Part shown: positions 1-8,053 of the stretch, piece after piece
Position numbering within the stretch: the first letter of the stretch is position 1
How the letters are laid out: the number at the start of each line of letters is the position of its first letter
Origin: Pseudomonas pudica
GTDB taxonomy: Bacteria > Pseudomonadota > Gammaproteobacteria > Pseudomonadales > Pseudomonadaceae
NCBI RefSeq assembly: GCF_015680405.1
Contig: NZ_JADLJS010000006.1
Span: 124,001-188,000 of the forward strand
Reading direction: 5' to 3'
Length of the DNA stretch: 64,000 nt
The notes under the pieces: model-generated
Told to the model about the DNA's origin: nothing
What the model saw: the letters and a program-made list of their open reading frames with translations, nothing else
Database searches by the model: none
Made by a program: the position numbers and the translations under genes

Positions 1-1377
1 TTCGTCACCTTCCATCAGAGCTTTAGCTATGAAGACTTTGTCGAGGGCATCCGCGCGGATTCAGACAGTGAAACGGGGCAGTTGCGTTACCCCATAGAAG
101 CGGGTGTATTCAAGCGGATCTGCGACGACGCCAAGACGCAGCCGGTTGCAGACTTGGGAGTTCGTCCCAACGCCGCTATCTGGAAAATTTCCATCGATGG
201 CTCTGGCACGTCGCCCAGCAAAAACTACTGCCTGACGCACGGCGAGGCTCGCATTGGATGGGGCCAAAGCGGGGACTTAAGTGAAGACTACGAAGCCAAT
301 GACTATTACCAGGGCCTGGGCTCAGGCGACAAAGGCACACTCCACTACTTTGCTGAGCAAATTGCAGTTGGGGACATTCTGTTATGTATCCAGTCGGCCG
401 AGAAGGTCGGCGCCATTGGAGTAGTGTCCAGCGAGTACCGGTATGAAGCCAAAGTGCCTGATGGGGTGAACCCTCACTATCGGCATGTGCGCTCAGTGCG
501 TTGGCTTTATCGGGACATCAACCTGTCCATACTGCCCATCAACGATGGCCGTCAGTTCACGTTGAAAACCGTCTACGCGATGAACCGCTTCACTTGGGCA
601 GACTTGCTGACTTACCTGCAGCACGAAGGTGTTAAAGCCGTCGAACCCTCAGTATCCGCCTCGCCAGTAGACACGCCTTATGTGCTCATCATCGATGAGA
701 TCAACCGAGGCAATGTGTCGCGTATTTTCGGTGAACTGATCACCCTGATCGAGCCATCCAAGCGCGATGGTGCGGATGAAGCGCTCAGCCTGCAACTGCC
801 CTATTCGAAGAAGCCGTTTACCGTGCCTCAGAATGTGCACATCATCGGCACTATGAATACCGCAGACCGTTCGCTAGCCGGGCTCGACATCGCGTTGCGC
901 CGCCGCTTTGTGTTCAGAGAAATGTTGCCAGAACCACATTTGCTGGATGGCACTACGGTCGAGGGGGTGAATATTGGCCAGTTGTTGAGGGTAATGAACC
1001 AGCGTATTGAAGTGCTGCTCGATCGCGAGCACTGCTTGGGGCACGCCTACTTTATGCCATTGATCAACGGCGGCACGCTGGCCCAGTTAGAGCTGATTTT
1101 CCGCAATCAAGTACTGCCGCTGTTGCAGGAGTACTTCTTTGAAGATTGGCAACGCATCCAATGGGTATTGAACGACCACCGTAAACCCGTCTCCGATTGT
1201 TTCGTGCTGCGCGAAACCCAGAATTTGCTGGCGCTATTTGGCGACAAGGTACCTGCGCAGGGCCAAGTGTGGCGTATCAACCCACTAGCGTTCAGTCGAC
1301 CTACGGCTTATGCCGGGGTGATCAGTACCCATGCTGGCACTCAGGATGTCATTTCCCCGGAGGAGCAATCGGCGTGA
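1..1377 (+). CDS. mcrB: McrB-type AAA+ GTPase of an McrBC restriction system, with EVE-like insert (5' end off window)
   Basis: This is the motor subunit of a modification-dependent restriction enzyme; with McrC it cuts DNA carrying modified bases. The frame is open from base 1, so the N-terminus and Walker A loop are outside the window. Codons 1-50 (FHQSFSYEDFVEG) match the McrB AAA core. Codons about 57-205 (WKISIDG, ARIGWGQSGDLSEDY, GDILLCIQ) look like an EVE/PUA-type modified-base-binding domain placed inside the AAA module. The core then resumes with Walker B (VLIIDEINRGNVSRIFGEL, codons 227-245), sensor 1 (GTMNTADRS) and an arginine-finger stretch (ALRRRF). The stop overlaps the mcrC start (GTGA), so the two are translationally coupled. 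The family call is firm; the EVE label is inferred from motif style. Confidence 0.9.
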   Translation, partial: FVTFHQSFSYEDFVEGIRADSDSETGQLRYPIEAGVFKRICDDAKTQPVADLGVRPNAAIWKISIDGSGTSPSKNYCLTHGEARIGWGQSGDLSEDYEANDYYQGLGSGDKGTLHYFAEQIAVGDILLCIQSAEKVGAIGVVSSEYRYEAKVPDGVNPHYRHVRSVRWLYRDINLSILPINDGRQFTLKTVYAMNRFTWADLLTYLQHEGVKAVEPSVSASPVDTPYVLIIDEINRGNVSRIFGELITLIEPSKRDGADEALSLQLPYSKKPFTVPQNVHIIGTMNTADRSLAGLDIALRRRFVFREMLPEPHLLDGTTVEGVNIGQLLRVMNQRIEVLLDREHCLGHAYFMPLINGGTLAQLELIFRNQVLPLLQEYFFEDWQRIQWVLNDHRKPVSDCFVLRETQNLLALFGDKVPAQGQVWRINPLAFSRPTAYAGVISTHAGTQDVISPEEQSA

Positions 1378-2678
1378 GCACGAACGTTATCGTTCGGGAG
1401 TACGCCAGGCTTACCACGGCGCCGGTGCCGCCGGACAACCTGGATTGCGCGCACATCTCGGAAACGGCGTTCGACTGGCTGTGCGACCTCAGCGCAAGCT
1501 TCAACCGCGCTGGCGCTACCCTGCTGCAGGTCGAGGGCCGGCAGTCGCTTAAATGGGACAGCTATGTGGGCGTTATCGAAACTCCCTGCGGCACTCGGCT
1601 TGAAATACTGCCCAAGCATTTCGAACAAGGTGACTGCGTGGTCAAGAGCCGCACGCTGTTACGAAAGTTGATTCAAGCCGCGCTGTTTTTAAAGCCACGG
1701 CAGGTATCAGTTACGGCGCTGGAATTGTTCGATGCACCGCTCACTGAATGGGTGATGGGGCAGTATCTGAATGAGCTGGATGCTTTAGTGAAACGCGGTA
1801 TTCGTTTCGACTACACACGTGTCGAGGAGGAGCGACCCTTTTTGCGTGGCCAGCTCAATGTAGTGGCGCAGCTCCGCCAGCCCCCGGGCCGGCAGCACCA
1901 GTTTCAAGTGCGTCATGACGTCTATCTGCCGGACCGTGCGGAAAACCGGTTGCTGAAACTCGCATTGGAACAGGTCGCCAAGGTAACCCAACTGCCTGCC
2001 AACTGGCGTCTCGCCAACGAGCTGCGCGCCTTGTTAGCAGAAATACCTGCCAGCCGGCGCGTCGCACAGGATTTCCGCCTGTGGAGCCGTGATCGCCTGA
2101 TGGCACATTACGGCGCCATCAGGCCCTGGTGCGAGCTTGTCTTGAACCAGCAGATGCCGGTTGCGGTACAGGGCACTTGGCAAGGGGTAAGCTTGCTTTT
2201 CCCGATGGAGCGGTTGTTCGAGAACTATGTGCAGCAGTCGCTTGGCAAGCAGTTGAGGCCGGGTGTTGAGCTGACAGCGCAGACCTCACAAGCGGACCTC
2301 TGCCTCCATGGTGACAGAGGAGTATTTCGGTTGAAGCCGGACTTGCTCATTGATACTGCCGAGCAACGCTGGGTGTTGGACACTAAGTGGAAACGCATTG
2401 ACCAACGCAACGCTGAGCATAACTACAACCTGAGGCAAAGTGATTTTTACCAACTGTTCGCGTACGGCCATAAATACCGTAACGGCGGAAACGTGCCGAG
2501 ACTGGTACTGATTTATCCATACTGGGCTGGTTTGCAGCGGGCGTTGCCAGTGTTTGATTATGGGGAAGGGCTGCAGTTGTGGGCGCTGCCGTTTGATTTG
2601 GAAGCCGGGTGCTTGGTTGATGCGGAGGTAGCGAGTGTGCCGCTGGTGGGGAGAGCGCTTGGCGCGGTCAGGGGATAG
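1374..2678 (+). CDS. mcrC: McrC nuclease subunit of the McrBC system
   Basis: Nuclease partner of McrB, 434 residues. GTG at 1374 is chosen as the start because it overlaps the mcrB stop and has a strong ribosome site (GGAGGAG) eight bases upstream; longer readings run back into mcrB. The C-terminal half carries the PD-(D/E)XK active site: LKPDLLID near residue 321 and VLDTKWK near residue 336, followed by the conserved QLFAYGHKY stretch. Length and domain order are normal for McrC. No terminator is visible after it, and the next 450 bases hold no convincing gene. Confidence 0.92.
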   Translation: MSTNVIVREYARLTTAPVPPDNLDCAHISETAFDWLCDLSASFNRAGATLLQVEGRQSLKWDSYVGVIETPCGTRLEILPKHFEQGDCVVKSRTLLRKLIQAALFLKPRQVSVTALELFDAPLTEWVMGQYLNELDALVKRGIRFDYTRVEEERPFLRGQLNVVAQLRQPPGRQHQFQVRHDVYLPDRAENRLLKLALEQVAKVTQLPANWRLANELRALLAEIPASRRVAQDFRLWSRDRLMAHYGAIRPWCELVLNQQMPVAVQGTWQGVSLLFPMERLFENYVQQSLGKQLRPGVELTAQTSQADLCLHGDRGVFRLKPDLLIDTAEQRWVLDTKWKRIDQRNAEHNYNLRQSDFYQLFAYGHKYRNGGNVPRLVLIYPYWAGLQRALPVFDYGEGLQLWALPFDLEAGCLVDAEVASVPLVGRALGAVRG

Positions 2679-3131
2679 CGTTGCTGACTGCGGTTGCACG
2701 GGTGAACATGAGGCGGCGATGTAGTCCCGCCGATTCACTAGTAGTGTTGTCTGTCAGGTGACCTCTGTACCAATCGAAGTCATCTGGCTAAACAATAAAC
2801 GGATAACAACCATCCCCCACAGCGCTCCTGGGTTATCCAGCATCAGCAGAATGATGACCGGCACCCGCTTGCCGAGCAGGTTGGCACAATCACGCAACTG
2901 ATCATGGTTGAAGCAGCTGCTGTTCCACGTAGCGCCGCCATGCATGATCTGATTGCGCAGGGTAGTCGGTTACTTTGAGCGGTTCTCAGCGTGATCTTCA
3001 TATTTTTCACAGCCAAGGCAGTAGCGCGATTGAATCTAACCAGATGATTTACTATCCGGCATCTTTGCCACAAGGCACAATGCCAGCAAGCCGCGCATCT
3101 GGACGCGAGAGGACCTAGGGGATTGGAAGGC
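2679..3131. other. 453-base spacer without a recognisable gene
   Basis: The stretch separates mcrC from the sigma54 activator gene. Two short minus-strand open frames (2754-2945 and 2843-3073) overlap each other and resemble no family I know. A partial -24/-12-like string (TTGGCACAATCACGCAA, 2881-2897) is present, but its GG and GC elements are 11 rather than 12 bases apart. It must hold the promoter of the activator gene, but I cannot place it. It may be scar sequence between two defence modules. Confidence 0.5.
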
Positions 3132-4613
3132 GTGTCTACAAAGCAGAAGGTGCTGCTCTGCTGGGTCGGAGGGAACGATCTGAAGGCGTTGTCGGGCAGT
3201 GAAACTGGGCCTGTACTGGCGACGCTAAGAGCGCAATCCTTTGATCGCGCGGAACTGCTTTCGTCTTATCCGTCTGAGTTGGTCGAGCCTTATGTCGCCT
3301 GGCTCCGTGAGCGGGTCTGTATGCCGGTCACCGTCAGTTATGAGTCACTGACGAGCCCTGTACATTTCGGGGATATCTACCAGGCTGCCAATGCTCACCT
3401 GACGCGCCTGCACCTGTATTCCAACCACCTTTCCATTCTCCTCAGCCCTGGCACTCCGGCCATGCAGGCTGTGTGGATTCTCCTGGGCAAGACCCGCTAC
3501 CCGGTGACTTTCTATCAGTCCTCGCTGGAGCAGGGGGTGCAGAAGGTTGATGTGCCATTTGAGATTGCGGCCGAGTATGTGCCAGCCGCCAACGCCATCA
3601 GTGCCGACAAGCTGTTGCGCCTCGCCGACAGTCGAGCGCCGGTTGATGCCGCCTTCGCCAGCATCATCACGCAAAGCGAGCGCATGCTGCTGCTCAAATC
3701 GCAGGCACAGGTGCTGGCTCAGAAGCAGGTCCCGGTGTTGCTCTATGGAGAGACAGGCACTGGTAAAGAGTTGTTTGCCAGAGCCATCCATAACGCTGGT
3801 CCGCGTTCGTCAGCGCCTTTCATTGCGCTTAACTGCGGGGCTATTCCACCAGACCTGATCGACTCTACCTTGTTTGGCCATCGTAAAGGGGCTTTCACCG
3901 GCGCGGTGGAAAATCGCGTAGGAGTGTTCCAGCAAGCGGATGGCGGCACCCTGTTCCTTGATGAGTTTGGCGAACTGACGGCAGATGCTCAGGTGCGTTT
4001 GCTGAGGGTGTTGCAGGATGGAGTGATTACGCCAGTGGGCAGTAGTCAGGAGGTGCGGGTCAACGTACGCCTGATTACGGCTACCCACCGCAATCTCATG
4101 CAGTCGGTGGCGGAACGGCGTTTCCGTGAGGATCTGTTTTATCGAGTCGCCGTTGGCGTTTTGCACTTGCCGCCATTACGCGAGCGAGAGGGTGATCTGT
4201 TGCTCCTGGCTGACGCCTTGCTCGGGGAGACCGCCAAGCAAGATGACACTCTAGGCGATAAGAAAATTTCCGCAGAGGCAAAAAATCTTATTCTTCGCCA
4301 TCCTTGGCGCGGTAATGTTCGTGAGTTGCAATCGGCCCTGTTACGTGCAGCGCTGTGGTGCCGGGGCGATTTGATCGAGGCTGGAGACATAGAGCAGGCG
4401 CTGTTCCAGATACCTCAAGATGGGCATGCTGAACAGCTTGAGAGTTTTTCTCAAACTATTGATTTACAAGGGATAATTGCAGATACCGCAAGGCGCTATC
4501 TGCGTCAGGCCCTGAAAGTGACCGGGCACAATAAGACCCGGGCAGCCAGCCTGCTGGGGCTGAAAAGCCAGCAAACGCTGACAAACTGGATGAGCAAGTA
4601 CGACGTCGAATAG
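3132..4613 (+). CDS. Sigma54-dependent activator with an RtcR-like (CARF) sensor domain, probable regulator of the hsd operon
   Basis: An enhancer-binding protein of about 493 residues that should open a sigma54 promoter. The central AAA+ domain has Walker A GETGTGKE (residue about 205), the sigma54-contact loop GAFTGA (about 252) and Walker B GGTLFLDEFGEL. A Fis-type helix-turn-helix ends the protein (NKTRAASLLGLKSQQTLTNW). The N-terminal 170 residues are not a receiver or GAF domain. They follow the layout of E. coli RtcR, a CARF-type sensor: FDRAELLSS, then HFGDIYQAAN, then LSPGTPAMQAVWILLGKTRYP. The start is GTG 3132 with AGGGG ten bases upstream; TTG 3123 is an alternative. The gene ends 33 bases before the hsdR frame, with a sigma54 promoter in the gap, so its likely target is the restriction operon. 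The ligand is unknown. Confidence 0.85.
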   Translation: MSTKQKVLLCWVGGNDLKALSGSETGPVLATLRAQSFDRAELLSSYPSELVEPYVAWLRERVCMPVTVSYESLTSPVHFGDIYQAANAHLTRLHLYSNHLSILLSPGTPAMQAVWILLGKTRYPVTFYQSSLEQGVQKVDVPFEIAAEYVPAANAISADKLLRLADSRAPVDAAFASIITQSERMLLLKSQAQVLAQKQVPVLLYGETGTGKELFARAIHNAGPRSSAPFIALNCGAIPPDLIDSTLFGHRKGAFTGAVENRVGVFQQADGGTLFLDEFGELTADAQVRLLRVLQDGVITPVGSSQEVRVNVRLITATHRNLMQSVAERRFREDLFYRVAVGVLHLPPLREREGDLLLLADALLGETAKQDDTLGDKKISAEAKNLILRHPWRGNVRELQSALLRAALWCRGDLIEAGDIEQALFQIPQDGHAEQLESFSQTIDLQGIIADTARRYLRQALKVTGHNKTRAASLLGLKSQQTLTNWMSKYDVE

Positions 4614-4617
4614 AAAC

Positions 4618-4634
4618 TTGGCACGATCCTCGCT
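4618..4634 (+). promoter_or_regulatory. Sigma54 (-24/-12) promoter of the hsd operon
   Basis: TTGGCACGATCCTCGCT matches the consensus TGGCACG-N4-TTGCW with one mismatch. The GG (4620-4621) and GC (4632-4633) elements have the required 12-base step. It lies directly after the sigma54 activator stop. Transcription would start near 4645. Possible activator half-sites lie upstream inside the activator gene: CTCAAG at 4414-4419 and TTGAGA-N5-TCTCAA at 4438-4454. Confidence 0.75.
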
Positions 4635-4664
4635 CAGAGGATGGTTATGGACAGAATCGCCTAT

Positions 4665-7600
4665 ATGAAATCAGTCAACTTCGAGTTCCTTCGTCCCGGC
4701 AACGAGTTGCTGGCAAACCTAGCTGGCCTGGCCGAGGCCGTGATCCATATTGATCCGGGCAGCGCTCTGACGCGCTTGCGCAGTTTTGCCGAGGAGCTGA
4801 CCAAAGGTATCTACAAGGAAGAATTGCTGCCGCGTATGCCGCAGTCGACCTTTTACGAACTGGTTAAAAGCTCGGTATTCACCGATTGCGTCAGCAAGCC
4901 TCTGGTTCACCAAATCAACTTCCTGCGTATCCAGGGCAATGACACCGCTCACGGTGCGGAAGGTGACCTGCGCAATGCGCAGTTGGCACTGAAGACCGCC
5001 CATCAACTGGCCATGTACATGGCCATCAAGTACTACGGCACCGCACAGGCTGATATTTCGCCCTTTGCCGAGGTGCAGGATCCGACTGCGACTCTCGCTA
5101 GCCTGCAGAAGACCGTCTCCAGCTACGAGAAGGAGCTCACTCAGCAGCAGGAAGAGCTGCAGCGCGTCATGGATAAGCTGGAGCAGGAGCGCACCCGCAA
5201 TCTTGATAAGCTGGAGCCGCCTGCTACGCCGGATAAGCAGCACCGTCAGCAGCAGAGTCAGAAAGTTGCCGACAGCCTGCAGTGGAACGAAGCCAAGACC
5301 CGCGCTCTGCTGATTGATGCCATGCTGGTTCAGGCGGGCTGGGATATCAGCAATCCCTCGCAGGTAGGCCAGGAAGTGGACGTCGACTTTCCCGATAACG
5401 TCTCTGGCAAGGGCCGTGCTGACTACGTGCTATGGGGTGACAACGGCCAACCGCTGGCTGTGATCGAGGCCAAGAAATCCGGCAATGTCAGTCTGCAGGC
5501 CGGACGCGAACAGGCCCGGATGTATGCCGATGGCTTCGAGCGCATGGGCATGCAGCGCCCGGTGATTTTCTACAGCAACGGCTACGAGACCTTCATCTGG
5601 GACGACGCGCAATACAACACCTACCGCCCGGTGTACGGCCTCTATAGCAAAGACAGCCTCGAATACCTGATCTATCAGCGTCAATACCGCAAAGCGGAGC
5701 TGGAGCGTCATAACCCGGATCTGAACATCGCTGACCGCCCTTATCAAATCGAAGCGATCAAGACGGTTGCCGCTAACTTCCAGCAGCAGCGTCGTCGTGC
5801 GCTGATCATTCAGGCCACCGGCACTGGTAAGACCCGCGTGTCCATCGCCTTGGCCGAGCTGTTACTGCGCACCGGTTGGGCCAAGCGCGTGCTGTTCCTG
5901 TGTGACCGCAAGGAACTGCGCGTCCAGGCTGATGACGCTTTCAAGCAGAACCTACCCAGCGAGCCGCGCTGCGTGATCGGTGAAACCAACAAGGTCGATC
6001 AGACTGCACGTGTCTACATCGCCACCTACCCGGGCATGATGAGCCGCTTCGCCCAGCTTGATGTGGGCTTCTTCGACCTGATCATTGCCGACGAAAGCCA
6101 CCGTAGCATCTACAACAAGTACCGCGACCTGTTCGACTACTTTGATGCCCTGCAGGTAGGCCTAACCGCCACCCCGGTAAAGTTCATCAGCCGCAATACC
6201 TTCGACATGTTCGACTGCGAGACGACCGACCCGACCTTCGAGTTCGGTCTCGATGCAGCCATCAACAACGATCCGCCGTACCTGGTGCCGTTCCGCGTTA
6301 AGGACCTTACCACCGATTTCCTACGCGACGGCATTCACTACAACGACCTGAACGAAGAACAGCAACGTCAGCTTGAAGAGGACCTCGGCGAGGAGGAGGC
6401 CAAGCGCACCACCATCGCCGGCAAGGATATCGGTCGCAAGATCTTCAGCGAAGACACCGACCGCTTGATTCTGGAAAACCTGATCGACAACGGCATCAAG
6501 GATGAGACAGGGTCACTGGTCGGCAAGACCATCGTCTTTGCCCAGCGTCAGGACCATGCTGAGCACTTGGAAAAACTCTTCTGCAAGCTCTACCCACAGT
6601 ATGGCAGTAAGGTCTGCAAGGTCATCCACAACCAAATCCCGCACGTGGGTACGCTGATCAAAGAATTTAAGAAACCAGAGAACGACTTCCGCATCGCCAT
6701 CTCGGTAGACATGCTCGACACCGGCATCGATGTGCCCGAAGTGGTTAACCTGGTATTCGCTAAGCCGGTGAAGTCCTGGGTGAAGTTCTGGCAGATGATC
6801 GGGCGCGGCACACGCCTGCGCCCCAATCTGTTTGGTCAGGGCAAGCACAAAAGCGAGTTCCTCATCTTCGATCACTACGGCAACTTCGACTTCTTCGAGC
6901 AGGAGTACGAAGAGCCAGATGACAAGAGCGGCAAGTCGCTCCTGCAAACCACCTTCGAAGCGCGTCTGGAACTGGCGCAGGCGGCTCTCAAACAGAACCA
7001 TGCCGCCGCCTTTGATACCGCCATTGAGCTGCTGCGTGCCGACATCAATGACCTGCCGGAGAGCAGCGTTGCCGTCAAGCGCGAGTTGCGGGCTGTGCAC
7101 CAATTGCAGCAGCGCGACCAGCTGCAAAAGTTCGACGCCAAGACCCAGCATTTGCTGGAAAATACCATTGCCCCGCTGATGTCGGCTCGTGTGCTGCGCG
7201 ACAAACATGCCACTGCGCTCGACAAACTTATCGCCGCCATCGAGCGCTGCCTGGTGGAAAACGCCAGTTGTTTCGAGGATGGCAAGATCACCTTGTTGGA
7301 TGAGATCGACAAGCTCGCCATCAACATTCAGGCCGTGCGCCAGAAGGATGCCTTGATTGCGGAGGTGCGTAGCGCGGACTTCTGGCTCAACGCCAATGTG
7401 GGCAAGCTGGAACGAGCTCGGCAGGAGTTGCGCGGAATCATGAAATATCGCAAGTCGGGTGAGGGAGTGCTCTACAGCACGCCCGGCACTCGCACCGCCG
7501 ATGGCGGCGTTCAGGTGGCTGAACGTCAGATCAAGATTCCCGGGGCCAACGAGGCGATGATCTACCGGCACCGCCTCAAGGACATCCTCGACGGCATGCT

Positions 7601-8045
7601 GGCTGCCAACCCGACCCTGCAGAAAATCCACAAGGGCGAACCTATTGCTGAGCAGGAGCTGAACTCGCTCACCTCGACCATCCTTACTACTCATCCTGGC
7701 ATCAGTCTGCAAGTGCTGAACGAGTTCTATGGCCGCACCGCCAGCGAGCTGCAGTTGACTGTGCGCGAGCTGATTGGCCTGGATGTACAGGCCATTGAGC
7801 AGCATTTTGCCCAGTTCCTGCATACCCATCCCAGCCTCACGGCCCAGCAGGTGCGCTTCATGAATCTGCTGAAAAGCTACATTGCCCAGCACGGCAGCAT
7901 CGTCATCGAAAAGCTCTACGACGCACCGTTTTCTAGCATTTCCCACGAAGGCATCGACGGTGTGTTTGCCCCCGCCGATGTGGGCGTGCTGGTGGCCGTG
8001 CTCAAGCCCTTCTTGCGCGGGGATAACCCGCCTACCAGTCACTAG
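4665..8045 (+). CDS. hsdR: Type I restriction enzyme, R (motor and nuclease) subunit
   Basis: The DNA-translocating and cleaving subunit, about 1126 residues, EcoEI-like. Visible parts in order: an N-terminal helical region (NFEFLRPGNELLANLAGLAE); a PD-(D/E)XK nuclease (GRADYVLWG then AVIEAKK, about residues 255-270); an SF2 motor with Walker A QATGTGKTRVSI (about 382), DESH box ADESHRSIYNKY (about 474), LTATP, and motif VI QMIGRGTRLRP (about 709); and a long helical C-terminal region that contacts HsdM. ATG 4641, 4647 and 4665 are all possible starts. The sigma54 promoter puts the mRNA start near 4645, and homologues that I recall begin near MKSxNFEFLRP, which favours 4665. ATG 4647 has the better ribosome site (AGAGGA). 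It is the first gene of the operon. Confidence 0.9.
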   Translation: MKSVNFEFLRPGNELLANLAGLAEAVIHIDPGSALTRLRSFAEELTKGIYKEELLPRMPQSTFYELVKSSVFTDCVSKPLVHQINFLRIQGNDTAHGAEGDLRNAQLALKTAHQLAMYMAIKYYGTAQADISPFAEVQDPTATLASLQKTVSSYEKELTQQQEELQRVMDKLEQERTRNLDKLEPPATPDKQHRQQQSQKVADSLQWNEAKTRALLIDAMLVQAGWDISNPSQVGQEVDVDFPDNVSGKGRADYVLWGDNGQPLAVIEAKKSGNVSLQAGREQARMYADGFERMGMQRPVIFYSNGYETFIWDDAQYNTYRPVYGLYSKDSLEYLIYQRQYRKAELERHNPDLNIADRPYQIEAIKTVAANFQQQRRRALIIQATGTGKTRVSIALAELLLRTGWAKRVLFLCDRKELRVQADDAFKQNLPSEPRCVIGETNKVDQTARVYIATYPGMMSRFAQLDVGFFDLIIADESHRSIYNKYRDLFDYFDALQVGLTATPVKFISRNTFDMFDCETTDPTFEFGLDAAINNDPPYLVPFRVKDLTTDFLRDGIHYNDLNEEQQRQLEEDLGEEEAKRTTIAGKDIGRKIFSEDTDRLILENLIDNGIKDETGSLVGKTIVFAQRQDHAEHLEKLFCKLYPQYGSKVCKVIHNQIPHVGTLIKEFKKPENDFRIAISVDMLDTGIDVPEVVNLVFAKPVKSWVKFWQMIGRGTRLRPNLFGQGKHKSEFLIFDHYGNFDFFEQEYEEPDDKSGKSLLQTTFEARLELAQAALKQNHAAAFDTAIELLRADINDLPESSVAVKRELRAVHQLQQRDQLQKFDAKTQHLLENTIAPLMSARVLRDKHATALDKLIAAIERCLVENASCFEDGKITLLDEIDKLAINIQAVRQKDALIAEVRSADFWLNANVGKLERARQELRGIMKYRKSGEGVLYSTPGTRTADGGVQVAERQIKIPGANEAMIYRHRLKDILDGMLAANPTLQKIHKGEPIAEQELNSLTSTILTTHPGISLQVLNEFYGRTASELQLTVRELIGLDVQAIEQHFAQFLHTHPSLTAQQVRFMNLLKSYIAQHGSIVIEKLYDAPFSSISHEGIDGVFAPADVGVLVAVLKPFLRGDNPPTSH

Positions 8046-8053
8046 GAGTGCAC

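Noticed and set aside
2881..2897. Second sigma54 promoter upstream of the activator gene (TTGGCACAATCACGCAA)
   Set aside because: The GG-GC distance is 11 instead of 12 bases, and sigma54 promoters rarely tolerate that.
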